Assembly (NCBI GenBank): GCA_951799425.1
Contig: OX637402.1
Location: 33,013,492-33,077,491 of the forward strand
Direction: 5' to 3'
Length of the DNA stretch: 64,000 nt
Origin: Ilex aquifolium
Taxonomy: Eukaryota > Streptophyta > Magnoliopsida > Aquifoliales > Aquifoliaceae
How positions within the stretch are numbered: the stretch's first letter is position 1; every line of letters begins with the position of its first letter. Position numbers and translations under genes: made by a program. Below are positions 1-10,892 of this stretch, in pieces. The notes under the pieces are model-generated. The model was not told where the DNA came from. It searched no databases and saw nothing but the letters and a program-made list of their open reading frames with translations.

Positions 1-511
1 TGTATGAGCTATCTGCAGCTCTTGCTCGCGTGCTGTGATATTACAAGTGCTCTTGATTTATTCGGCTGTTAAATATGCAGCCTTGAATTGAAGGATGCAG
101 ATGTTTGTAGCAATTCTTTCAAAAGTCTTAGTTGTTAATGCGTCTGCTGTGGAATTTCTATTTGTTTGGATGCTTTTCAGCTGAAGCATGCTGTTCATTT
201 GCAATTACCCAGGGATTTGATTGTTACTCAGTGTTGGATTGTTTTTTGCTGTATTTTGAGCTTAGCTTGGAATAGTTTTCTTGACAGACATTCTCCATAG
301 AGATGAGCTTTTACTTCTGATACCTACTGCATATGGTATTGTGCTGGTACAATTGTTTTTCCCTCTCTCCAGGTTATTATCTAAGATTGGAATAGTAAAG
401 TTGCATTTACTTCTTTTCTTGTTCCTTTGCAGGTTTAGTTGTTAGGCTCCAAGTTTGGGTGGTTGTTTGGGGTTCATTTGGCCATATTTGCACGTATCTT
501 GTGGATCCCCA
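1..511 (+). other. 5' leader and leader intron of BPC copy A (left edge)
   Basis: Non-coding sequence that matches the leader-intron region of the second BPC copy from about position 107 rightward. A splice acceptor (pyrimidine tract then TTTGCAG) ends at 432, so the last stretch before the ATG at 512 is leader exon. The first leader exon and the promoter lie left of the window. Positions 1-106 show no obvious match to the second copy. Confidence 0.6.
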
Positions 512-2280
512 ATGGATGACGGTGGGCATCGTGAAAATGGAAGACATAAACCACCTCAGGGTCAGGTATCTAGAAGCAAGTAGTTTCTGCAAATGAAAGA
601 ATTACATGGGTTATGCATTGCTACAAGTTTTCATTCCAAACTTCTGTGCTATGAATAGTTGCTTAATGACTCTTATTTCAGTGGTTGATGCAGCAGCCAT
701 CTATGAAACAAATAATGGCCATTATGGCTGAAAGAGATGCTGCTATTCAAGAAAGAAATTTGGCCCTTTCCGAGAAAAAGGCTGCCTTGGCCGAGCGAGA
801 CATGACTATGCTACAACGAGATTCAGCTATTGCTGAAAGAAATAATGCCATTATGGAGCGAGACAATGCCATTGCCACTCTTCAGTATAGGGAGAACTCC
901 ATGAATAGTGGTAATATGTCTCCATGTCCACCGGGATGCCAGATCGCACGTGGGTTGAAGCACATGCATCACCCGCAACAGCATATACATCATCAACCGC
1001 AATTGGGTGAAGCTCCATACAATAACAGGGATATGCACATAAATGAGGCCATCCCAATGTCACCGGTTGCTCCGGAACCTGCAAAGTCCCGACGAACTAA
1101 ACGAACAAAGGAGGTGAAGGCAACAACATCCAACAAGAAGGCTTCAAAATCGTCAAAGAAGGTTAAAAGGGAAGGTGAGGACTTGAATAAAACAATGTTT
1201 GGTAAGTCACATGAGTGGAAGGGTGGGCAGGAAATGGGGGGTGGTGGCGGACAACTGGGTTTATCGAAGCCGGATTGGAAAGATCAAGACCTGGGGCTGA
1301 ACCAGGTTGCATTTGATGATTCAACCATGCCAGTGCCAGTTTGCTCATGCACTGGATTCCTAAGGCCCTGCTACAAATGGGGAAATGGAGGTTGGCAATC
1401 TTCGTGCTGCACGACCACCATGTCGATGTATCCACTGCCTGCAGTACCTAACAAGCGTCATGCCCGAGTTGGTGGTCGGAAAATGAGTGGGAGTGCATTT
1501 AATAAGCTGATTAGCCGTCTCGCTGCAGAAGGCCATGATCTGTCGAATCCAGTTGATCTTAAGGACAACTGGGCAAAGCATGGAACAAATCGCTACATCA
1601 CCATTAAGTAAATGTCTAGAAATTGGCATGAATGTGTGAAAATAAATTCAGAAACAGCATCTGGTGAATGGTGATCAGGTATGTGTCCTGAATTCTTCTT
1701 TGGTTATAGGGGAAGAAGGGATTTTGGTTAATTGCCTAGGAATAAATCCTTTTGAACCCCCCCCCCCCCCCCCTGGCCGTTATCACTTGCTCTCGCTTTC
1801 CCTCTTTTCTTCTTCTTTTTTCCCCCTGTAAAATTATTTGGAGGAAGGATGAAGAGCTGTTGCCATTTTGTTGGTATATCAATAGCCAAATTTGGTGAAC
1901 TTGAAGCATGTATCCTTGTGACTGGGGATAATTGTAAAGCAAGGTTGTACGTACCTCAAATTGTCTTGTTGTACTTGTACTAACGTTAATGTTAAAGTTG
2001 TTATAGTATTTGCTTGTCCAACCCTTTCTTTCTTCAGCCTATATATATGGTTATGCCCGGGGCCGGAATTAACTGGGTTTATCCCTGCATTCACGATGGC
2101 CAAGAGCTGTTTGGACCCTTGAGATGAATTTTTTTTCGTTTCTTAATAGGTTTTAAACGAGTGCTACATGGCTCTTTGTTCATGATATTTTATTTTCTTG
2201 TTATATTTACACTTCTATTTACTCTCTTCGTTTCCTTTTTCACCAGACTTGCTTTAACATCACAACTGAAGTAAGACTAA
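107..2280 (+). repeat. Local segmental duplication, unit A (BPC gene)
   Basis: This segment is repeated at about 10,463-12,735 in the same orientation. The match covers the end of the leader intron, both coding exons, the coding intron and several hundred bases of 3' flank. Non-coding parts carry small indels; one is a run of about 18 C near 1,757 that copy B lacks. The flanking sequences on both sides differ, and the TMEM42-like gene in between is single. Confidence 0.85.
512..1611 (+). CDS. BPC6-like: BBR/BPC GAGA-binding transcription factor, copy A
   Basis: Nuclear transcription factor that binds GA/CT repeats. Two coding exons: 512-565 and 682-1611, with a GT-AG intron at 566-681. The product is 327 residues and starts [13 protein letters not shown], as in Arabidopsis BPC6 (group II); this fixes the start, because the downstream ATG alone would drop the conserved N-terminus. 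Visible parts: an alanine-zipper-like coiled coil of repeated AERD/ERN motifs (about residues 30-80), a His-rich stretch, a basic segment ([12 protein letters not shown]) likely to be the NLS, and the C-terminal basic pentacysteine domain. That domain has the CSC...C...CC cysteines, [11 protein letters not shown], then [18 protein letters not shown], and ends NRYITIK. The length is normal and the frame open. It differs from copy B at 7 residues. Group II membership is inferred from the N-terminus and coiled coil. Confidence 0.95.
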
Positions 2281-2306
2281 ATGGTTCTTGTTAGTTGTCT
2301 ATAAAA
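1612..2306 (+). other. 3' UTR and downstream flank of BPC copy A
   Basis: Non-coding. The first 670 bases match the copy B flank. Contains a homopolymer run of about 18 C near 1,757-1,774. No gene seen. Confidence 0.6.
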
Positions 2307-3187
2307 TCTATATAATAAAGTGCAATACAATTCAAATTTTAAAAGGTAAACAAAATGATTTTTGTTTTTTGGCAGTTGAGATCTTTTTAAATTTTACTTT
2401 AAATTAATCCGACGGTTAATATTAACATTCCAAATTTAATAGAAAAAATAGGGCCCCTAAGGGTGTGTTTAGGGTAACCTTTTAAAAATTCTTCTAAAAC
2501 TTATAATTTCTCATAAGTACTTTAAAAAAAAATTAGTGTTTGAAACTACCTCATCACCACCCCCATCGCCTCACCACCATCATTATCATCACTACCACTA
2601 TCACCACCATTACTGTTGTCGCCACCACACCACCACCATTATCGTCACCCCACCGCCACTATAACACCCATCGCCCCACCACCACCATCACCACTACCAC
2701 TAACCTTTTGCCCCACCGCCACTGCTACCGCAACCCACCACCACCACCGTTGTCATCCCACCACCACCTTTTTCATAACAACAACCACCATCGCCCCACT
2801 ACCACCATTGTCGTTGCCACCACTACTGTTGTTACCCCACCACTATCCCACCACCACCATCCCCACTACCACCACTCCCACCACCACCACCGCTGACGCC
2901 ACCTTGCCACCATCTCCATTATCCCACCATCACCCCTACCACCACCACGACCATCATTATTGTCACTCACGACTGCCACCATCATAGCCGATCGGCGTCA
3001 CTCACCACAACCATTACCGTCTCCCACCACCACTACCACCGCTCGCTCCCTACTACAACTAGTGCTTAAATTCCTTTCTCTCTCCTTTATCTTTGTAATT
3101 TGATTTTGGATGTAAATACAAATATGTTTATTGTTTGCCATTTTTTTTATTACTTCGTGTCTTCAGGCACGGGAAATAACTAACTAG
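2307..3187 (+). mobile_element. Small non-autonomous Helitron H1
   Basis: The 5' end reads A|TCTATATAATAAAG and the 3' end CTAG|T, preceded by a short hairpin (GTGTCTTCAGGCAC) about 18 bases before the end. These are the hallmarks of a plant Helitron inserted between A and T without target duplication. The same termini recur at 3338-4376 and 59715-62785. No Rep/helicase coding; the body is mostly a CCACCAY array. Confidence 0.8.
2545..3056 (+). repeat. CCACCAY low-complexity array in H1
   Basis: Degenerate array of CCACCA, CCATCA and CACTAC trinucleotide-like units. The long His/Thr/Pro-rich open frames here are a by-product of the repeat. Confidence 0.85.
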
Positions 3188-3337
3188 TTACTCAATAAGA
3201 TCGAAATTCAAAAAGGCTTAGAAGGTGAAATTTTTATATTTATTTAGACAAATATTCACAACCATTAAAAACGAACTAGTTGTGTGAATAATTAGAAAAA
3301 GAAGGCTGGAAGTGGGAGAAATTTATATATACAAATA

Positions 3338-4376
3338 TCTATATAATAAAGTACAATACAATTCAAATCTTAAAAGATAAACAAAACCACTTTTGCTATT
3401 CACGGTTGAGATATCTTTAAATTTTATTTTAAAATTAATTTGACGGCTAATATTAACACTCCAAATTTAATAGGAAAAATAGAGTTCTAAGCGTGTATTT
3501 AAAGTAACTTTTTAAAAGTGTTTTAAGGACTTATAACTATTTTAAACAAAAAAAGTAGTGTTTGGAACCGTCCCAGCCCCAGCCCTACCACAACCACAAC
3601 TACCCCCCCACCACCACCATCGTCCACGCCGCCACCACCACACCTACCGCCCCACCACCACCACCATCACCGCCGTTGCCGCCACCCTACTACCACCACC
3701 GCCCCACCACCACCATCCCTACTACCACCACCCTTACCATCACCGTTGTCGTCCCACCATCACCCTTACCACCACCACCCCCACCGTCCCACGACCATCA
3801 CCACTACCACCATCGTCACCGTTACCCTCACCACTAGCCCACCGCCACCACCGCCACCACCATCCACCATCTTCGTCATCTCATTCTTATATTTATTACC
3901 ACTACCACCATTATCTCACGACTATCGTCGCCACCCACCACCACCCGTCGTTAACAACCACTATCACCCACCCCCCACCCCCACCCCCCACCACACCTAC
4001 CACCATCACAGCTGCCATCCACTATCACCCACCCTCACCACACCAACCACCACCGTCATTCGTCAGCACCCATCATATTGTTGCCTAGAAACATCCGTCG
4101 TCGCCCCACCACCACGACTGACAACAACCATCACCGTCACCCACCACCACCCACACTCACACCCACCACCACCACGATCATTATCACCCACCACAACCAT
4201 CACTGTCTCCTACCACCACCATTGTCGCTCACTACCTCTCACTCCCACTAAAACCGATGTTTAAATTCTTTTATCTCTCCTCTATGTTTGTGATTTGATT
4301 TTTGATATGAATACAAATATGTTTATTGTTGACATTTTTTTATTACTATGTGCCTTCAGGCGCAGTCAATAACTAG
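3338..4376 (+). mobile_element. Small non-autonomous Helitron H2
   Basis: Same family and orientation as H1, 150 bases downstream. The 5' end is TCTATATAATAAAGTAC and the 3' end CTAG|T, with the GTGCCTTCAGGC hairpin before it. The first 200 bases are closely similar to H1 (shared motif GACGGCTAATATTAACA with one change). No coding capacity seen. Confidence 0.8.
3566..4250 (+). repeat. CCACCAY low-complexity array in H2
   Basis: Longer version of the array in H1, with interspersed CATCACC and CCGTC units. Open frames across it are repeat artefacts. Confidence 0.85.
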
Positions 4377-5104
4377 TATATTATATAATATCAATAATAA
4401 ATTAAAATTTATATGTTTTAAGAGTTAAGGAATACATATCCTTATTTATAGTTATTGTTACCCCCCCCCCCCCCCCCCCCAAGTTGACCTCCAATTTATC
4501 AAACTAACATTTAATTTCATTAAATTAACACTAATTGACATTCAATTTTATCAATTTGAATATTAATTTCATCACATTAACACTAACTTCATCAATATAA
4601 CACCAAATTAAAATTTAATTTTATCAAATTAGCATCTATTTTTATCAATTTAATATCAAATTAACATTCAATTTTATCCTATTAACTCCAAATTAATATT
4701 GAATTTCATTATTTTTTAGATATGTCAATAACGTCCTTGTAGGGGTAGTATGTGAAATGGACATACAAACTAAAAAAAATGACAGTGATTATCAAAGAGA
4801 TGACAGTGATTTTCTAGATATGGTAGTGTCCCTCTAATTAGACCATTCATTGAAATTGACCCAATTCAATATTGCAATGGGCCTTCCTATTGGGTTACTA
4901 CTGGTAATGGGCTACCCATCTGTATAGCAAATCATCGTCCTTTAATCTGAATCTGAAAAAGACAGAAACCCGATCGCCGTCGTCGTTCAACAACACGTGA
5001 CATCCAATTCATCGCCACCCGCGACGCATAATAATTCGACGGGTTGATCTGGTTTCGCAGTGACTTCGGAGACTGAATTGAAGTAATAGGAGTTGAATAA
5101 ATAA
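4377..5104. other. Intergenic and TMEM42-like gene promoter
   Basis: AT-rich spacer with a run of about 20 C at 4,461-4,480, then repeated short units like TTCAATTTTATCA and CAAATTAACATT. The last 250 bases are more balanced in composition and contain GGGCTACC and GGGCC-like motifs. They probably hold the promoter and leader of the gene at 5105. Confidence 0.5.
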
Positions 5105-7063
5105 ATGGAGAGCAACAAGAAGAAAGGCTACGCATGGGCGATTTCAGCCGGACTCAACGCTGCTCTCGCTGCCATTTCCGCTAAGCTTTTCTCATATCAG
5201 GTACTCCTTCTCATCTTTTCACTACTCCAACTTGCAATCGCTCTCAAGATCCTACAAATTCATCGGCAAATCCTAATCCTAAAAGCACACCCCACCCACG
5301 GTTCTCCATATTGATTGATATATTGAAGAGCTGAAGAGTGGGCGAGTGGTAAGGCTGATTGATTTCCTGAGATTGTGACTATCACACATATTGTGCATGA
5401 TTTAGCCATTGTTCTGATTTCTTCAATCGTTTTCCAGATGTGCTTGTTCTAATTGATGATTGCATCGAGAGTCATTTGTGTATTTCCATGATTATTATTA
5501 ACTAACTTGAGATCTATTTGTGTATCCCCATGTAAGACAAGTTCATTCTTCAACTATATATAACAGATCATATTATCGTATCCTAATGTATATTATTGCA
5601 CTGTACTTTAAAAAAAAAAAAAATAAGGTTCACATGAGTGTAGTCCTTTTACTAGTTTGAAAGGATTTAGCAAATGTTTTTGCCAATTATTGCAATTACA
5701 GCCTTATCAATGGATATCAGTTTGGCTATACCAAATAAAGTGACATGGAGAAATTTTTTTAGGTAAGTGAGTATACGGGAGGAAAGAAAGGGCAGTTGAT
5801 GATAGTAAGACATCGCCTCACATATCATTCAAAATTCAGGTAGCAAATAGGGCAGTTGTACCTCACATCATCCACATGTATCATAATAACAAATTATTTG
5901 AATCGAGGCACCAATTCCTATGAGTTTCTGAGATGACTACATTGCACTGTTGTTTGGTTCTTTTTCTATGTAACTAGGAACATTTGAAAGCAAAAATGAG
6001 TTTCCACTCAAAATGTAAGTATTCCATAATGCAGCCAGTTAGGTCTCCGCTTGAACTTGTGACTGGTGTCATAAATGCTGAAGATATCCTTGTTAGTTGT
6101 GCGTTCATAAAGCAGAGTGGATTGGTGCTGCTTTTGATGCCTACTTTCGGTTGCATAACTACTCAGACCTAACATCTTCTACAGTGGTTCATGTAGAGAG
6201 AGGATATGACATTGATATTCTGCTACAAGTATAACTGATTAATGTAAAACCCATACTTTGTGCAATGCTTTGTTGCAAGTGTATGTCCTATAACTTGGTG
6301 GGCTTATGGTGTTCATGACCAAAGTTCTCTCTATCGCTCTATCTATTGTTTGTGCGTATGCATCGATAAGATCCATATAGACACAAAGTATCAGTACGTC
6401 TTTTTTCCTTTTGATGAAACTGTAAAACCAAATACGTCAGGCTAGATATTTAAGGTCACAATAGAATCATATGTCAACCTGGATCCCTTTCATAGTTGAA
6501 TAACATTTGGTTTTTTGACTTTAGCAGCTTGTTAGGTACGGTCTGGTCATACTCTTCAATGTGATAATGTGGGGATGTTATGTTAATAGCCTGAAAGCTC
6601 TATCTTCTCTACAAGCTACTGTGACAAACTTTGCCACCAACTTTCTGTCTTCGGGTTTAGCTGGGTTTTTCCTCTTTGAAGAAGCATTATCCTTTCAGGT
6701 ATTTTGACCAATTCATTACTTAAGATGTCTGTGGATCTTATTATGTGTTTCTGCTCTTTCTGATCTTCTCTAGCTCTCTGTGGGCTTCATAATTTCATTG
6801 CTGGAGGAGTCTATTTTGCGAAGTAAGAGGAATATGCTTGTAAACTGGCAGGTTCTAAGCATGAGGCAGCTTTTTTATCATTGGGTTCTGCCCTTCCATC
6901 ATGACCCAACTGTTTCATGGGATATTATCTGCTCTTCAATCCTTTTAGTTTCATTTCTGAACTCATGTTGCTTGTACAGTGGTTTGCAGGTGCCCTCCTC
7001 ATTGTAATTGGCGTATTTGTTCTCAGTAAGTCAAGTATAGAAGGGAAGACACGCACAGATTAG
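5105..7063 (+). CDS. TMEM42-like small EamA/DMT-family membrane protein
   Basis: Three coding exons: 5105-5200, 6528-6698 and 6980-7063. All introns are GT-AG and fall between codons. The product is 116 residues. It starts MESNKKKGYAWAISAG and has four hydrophobic segments (about 9-29, 35-52, 61-82 and 90-106), with the motifs NSLKALSSLQATVTNFATNF and WFAGALLIVIG, and ends SKSSIEGKTRTD. This matches the compact half-size drug/metabolite transporter (EamA) proteins called transmembrane protein 42 in plants. The transported substrate is unknown for the family. Exon 2 has a tandem acceptor (TTAGCAG): using the first AG would add one Gln. The gene looks intact and is single, lying between the two BPC copies. 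Confidence 0.88.
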
Positions 7064-9126
7064 ATGTCTACTTCCAGCCGGGAATCAACAGATGCTGTGG
7101 TGCTGGCTTCCTGACTAGCACAGGTTTAGGCAGGGATTGTGAGATCTAGAAGTGAATCCTTCCATTTTTGTGCAAGCAAGGGAGAAGGTGTTTGGGGGTG
7201 TTGGTATGGGAAGAATTAGTCGCCTGACCCAACCCTGTTTTAATTTATGCTTTTAGTTTTGGCACATATCAACTGTTTTCGCTAAAGGGACACATTCTCA
7301 TGATCCTCGTATAATTGAGGAGGTTGTACTATCAATTGGGTTGGGTTCCTCTGGGTCGATTTGTGCTAGTCAAGGAGTGGTTCCTTCGAAGTCAATGACA
7401 GGTGAGCTGGATCTCCTGGTTCATTGATGGGCTCTGTTGCTGGTTGCAACCTGATAGTATTGTTCTTCCTTTTTCACGGCTATAAGTTATGGATTGATGT
7501 TAGCATTTGGTTTTATGAGAAAGTTTCAACATTGCCTGCAGCATAAATCTTCGCGTATAGGACCTAATTTGGAGACGTAATCAGAGACTTAATTCAATGT
7601 AGTCATTAGATTTGTTATGAATTTAATGTTAAATGAAACTTACATTTAATCAACATTATCATTATTATATGATGCCACTATCCAATAAAAAATAATTAAA
7701 TTAATAAAGTGAATTCACTTTTTGTACATGAGGTCGGTGTTGCATTATACAAAGAGATGGTAGTTACGTGAGATTCACTTATTTATTTATTATTTATTAT
7801 TAAATAGTGACACTAAATGATGGTTATGACATGGTGTTATTATTAAAACGAATATTTTCTCAATTAATTGGATGGTTCAAAGTTTAGTGCCATGGCCACT
7901 CTTTACCTGCAGTCACCTTACTGTCCGAGCCTAATCCTCTTTTCTGTTCGGTCAAAGACAAATAGATTTATGAACGATAAATTTTTCATAGTTTAACGGG
8001 AGTTGTCAAGTTTCAAATTCAAGACGTCTAAATTTATAACTCGCATTTTATCTCTACTGAACGACCCCTTGATCTTTATTATTATTGTGAAGAGTAGTGT
8101 TAGACTGTCAAAAAAAGATATTAAAATTATAGATTAAATGAAGTGATATTATCATTAGTAGAGTAACACGGTAGAATAGTCTTATAAAAAAAAACAATGA
8201 AAAATTTCAGACACACCTCTTTTAATTTATCATATCTTCAAAAACACTTCTATTATTAAAAAATTCATTGACACTCCTTTTAGTTTATATTTAAACATGA
8301 TACCTCTTGTAATTAAAACCATCATTTATTACAAAAATAAATTATCTAAAATATCAAAATTGTCCTTACATAAAACCCCAAATAATCTTTCTACATAAAA
8401 TTCGATTAAAATTTATTTTTTTTACATATTAAAATTTGAATCGATTAAAATTCGATTTGAGCTAATTAAATTTTATTTTTTTACGTACTAAAATTCTAGG
8501 CGATTTAAACTCTACTTGAATTGTTAGTCCCGATTAAAATTCACTTCAAGTCGATTAAAATTTATATTTTTTTATTTATTAAAATTCGATTCAAGTTGAT
8601 TAAAATTTATGTTTTACATATTAAAATTTGAGTCGATTATTATTTATATTTTTTTATGTATCAAAATTCGGATCGATTAAAATTTGATTTGAGCCTCGAA
8701 TAGAATTTTAATTGACTCAAATTTTAATACGTAAAAAATTATAATTTTTAATCGATTCACATTTTAATTCATAAAAAAATTTAATTAGTTCGAATCGAAT
8801 TTCAATCAGCCTAAATTTGAAAATGTAAAAAATTGAAAAAATAGAGAGAGTCTCATTGAAGATATATGTATCTAAGAGAGGGTGTGTATAAAATTTTTCC
8901 TAAAATATATCATGAAGAATTTAGTAAAATTGTATTCTAATTAATACATTTAATCTGATAGAAGTGTTAGTGATGATTCAAAAAATATAGAGGGTGTCTT
9001 TGACAATATAATAAATTAGAACAAGGGTTCCTCAAATTTAAAAAAAAAAAAAAAAAAAGCAACAGTAGAATCCAAAATAGCGATGGATTGGTACAATAAA
9101 GAATCTATTTAGAAAAAATGGTGATG
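7064..9126. other. 3' UTR of TMEM42-like gene and intergenic
   Basis: The first roughly 500 bases look like 3' UTR and flank. After about 7,600 the sequence is AT-rich spacer. A TIR element lies at 8199-8899 and a poly-A-like tract near 9,040. No other gene seen. Confidence 0.5.
8199..8899. mobile_element. MITE-like element with TIRs and TCGATTAAAATT repeats
   Basis: The left end GAAAAATTTCAGACACACC is mirrored by GGTGTGTATAAAATTTTTC at the right, giving an imperfect TIR of about 20 bases. The body holds about eight degenerate copies of a unit containing TCGATTAAAATTT and TTTTTTACGTACTAAAATTC, the last ones inverted. No TSD was seen, so the superfamily is uncertain. Confidence 0.45.
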
Positions 9127-9172
9127 GGTAATCCTGTGAAACTCGGACAGGTAATCCTGTGAAACTCGGACA
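9127..9172 (+). repeat. Perfect 23-bp tandem duplication upstream of BPC copy B
   Basis: The 23-base unit beginning GGTAATCCTGTG and ending CTCGGACA occurs twice head to tail without change, just upstream of the leader exon. Confidence 0.95.
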
Positions 9173-10892
9173 AAAAGTGGGCTACTTGTCTTTGTCGTCC
9201 CTTTGTACTACCAACTATTTCCTCCTCCCAGATTCTCATCTTCTTCGATTTACTAGGGTTTTGACTCTTGTCTCGCTCTCTATCTGAGATTCACTCTCTC
9301 ACTCTTCTCTGTAAGCTTTCGATTTCTTGTTGACTCTCTTAGTAGCTAGCTCGTTTCTGTTCTTGTAGCTTCTTCGCTTCCTTCTCGTTTATTGTTTCCG
9401 TACCTATGGTAACTGTCACGGTGAGAGGTTTAATGCTTGAACTGAGTTCTTCAGCAGAATAGTGGTAGCTTTTTGTGTGTTGTTAATAGTGTTTATTGCG
9501 CCTTTAATTTTGGTTAATTTCATTTTGCACTGGGTTTGGAGCTTGGCCTGAGTGATTTGGGGCTTTTAAGGGTTTGGAGTAAATTCTAATTTGAGAATTG
9601 ATATGAGAGTGGATAAATTTTGAATTTTGATGGTTGAATTCAGCAAAGTATGTTGTTATTGTCTGTTCTTTCTGCGAGTATGGCTGATTTGTTGACTTGC
9701 ATTCGTTTTTTTTTTTTTTGGGTTAAGTTACTTGATCAGTGTTGAATTTGACTAATTTGACGCTCTGCTCGTGCTTAAAAGACAATCTTTAGTACTGCCG
9801 TTATGGTTTTTTGGACTAGTAGCTACTTCCATCTTCTTCTGGTCAGAGCGGGGTGGCTGTGAAAATTTTGAAAACTCTTGATTGAAGTTCGGCCACCATG
9901 CTAGATATAGATGAAAATTTGTATATAAATCATATTCACCGTAAAGAAATGCTCAGAATTTGTTTTGGAGAATAATAATGCTTGGTTAACTTGTGTTGAG
10001 AGGAGGACGACCCATTTCTTGATTGTTTATTGGAAGAAACTTTGACTCCAAATATGGCGGGTTTGTAATATGAGGTTCCAGCTTTGAAATGGAAACTGAG
10101 TTATGCCATTTGGTCTATGTTTATTGGAATTCCTGCTTGGTAATTTTTGTTTCCTTTATGTTGATCCTATCTGTGACTAGCCTGCAGGTGTACAAGGACT
10201 TAGCATGCAATTTATAATCTCTGTTATGACTGCAAAATAACAGCATTCTATTTTGCTGCCAAGGTTGTGAAAAACGTTTGTTTGCCTCCTCCGTTTCCCA
10301 GTAATACATTAGAGATATGCATGTGTCTGCTTTGACTCCTAAGTTCCACATAGATACATGTGCTTTTGTCAAGAGGATTCACGTTCTTCTATTTTCTAAG
10401 CACTTTCAAGGATTTTATTGATCAAATTTCTACTTTTTGGTTGCTGGTCCTGCTCCCAGTAAGTGGCAATTCTTTCAAAAGTCTTAGTTGTTAATGCGTC
10501 TGCTGTGGAATTTCTATTTGTTTGGATGGTTTTCAGCTGAAGCATGCTGTTCGTTTGCAGTTACCCAGGGATTTGATTGTTACTCAGTGTTGGATTGTTT
10601 TTTGCTGTATTTTGAGCTTAGCTTGGAATAGTTTTCTTGACAGACATTCTCCAAAGAGATGGCCTTCTGCTTCTGATATCTACTGCATATGGTAATGTGC
10701 TGGTACAATTTTTTTCCCCTCTCTCTGTGTTATTTTCTAAGATTGGAATAGTAAAATTGCATTTACTTCTTTTCATGTTATTTATTCTTTTCTTTTGTTC
10801 CTTTGCAGGTTTAGTTGCTAAGCTCCAAGTTTGGGTGGTGGTTTGGGGTTCATTTGGCCATATTTGCACGTATACTATCTTGTGGATCCCAA
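9173..10892 (+). other. Promoter edge, leader exon and leader intron of BPC copy B
   Basis: A pyrimidine-rich leader exon (CTCTCT stretches, TAGGGTTTT) appears to end at a donor CT|GTAAGC near 9,311. A leader intron of about 1.5 kb follows and ends at the acceptor TTTGCAG at 10,808. The next 84 bases are leader exon up to the ATG at 10,893. A long leader intron and CT-rich leader are common in BPC genes, which can bind their own GA/CT tracts (family knowledge). Confidence 0.6.

Noticed and set aside
823-1629. Minus-strand open frames across BPC copies A and B
   Set aside because: Shadows of the real BPC exons. They repeat in copy B and have no independent features.
1757-1774. Several C or G homopolymer runs (also 4,461; 31,947; 35,509; 47,401)
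   Set aside because: Simple repeats; length may be affected by sequencing. No structure such as a G-quadruplex pattern beyond a plain run.
2540-4264. Long open frames rich in His, Thr and Pro
   Set aside because: They are translations of the CCACCAY low-complexity arrays inside Helitrons H1 and H2, open in several frames at once.
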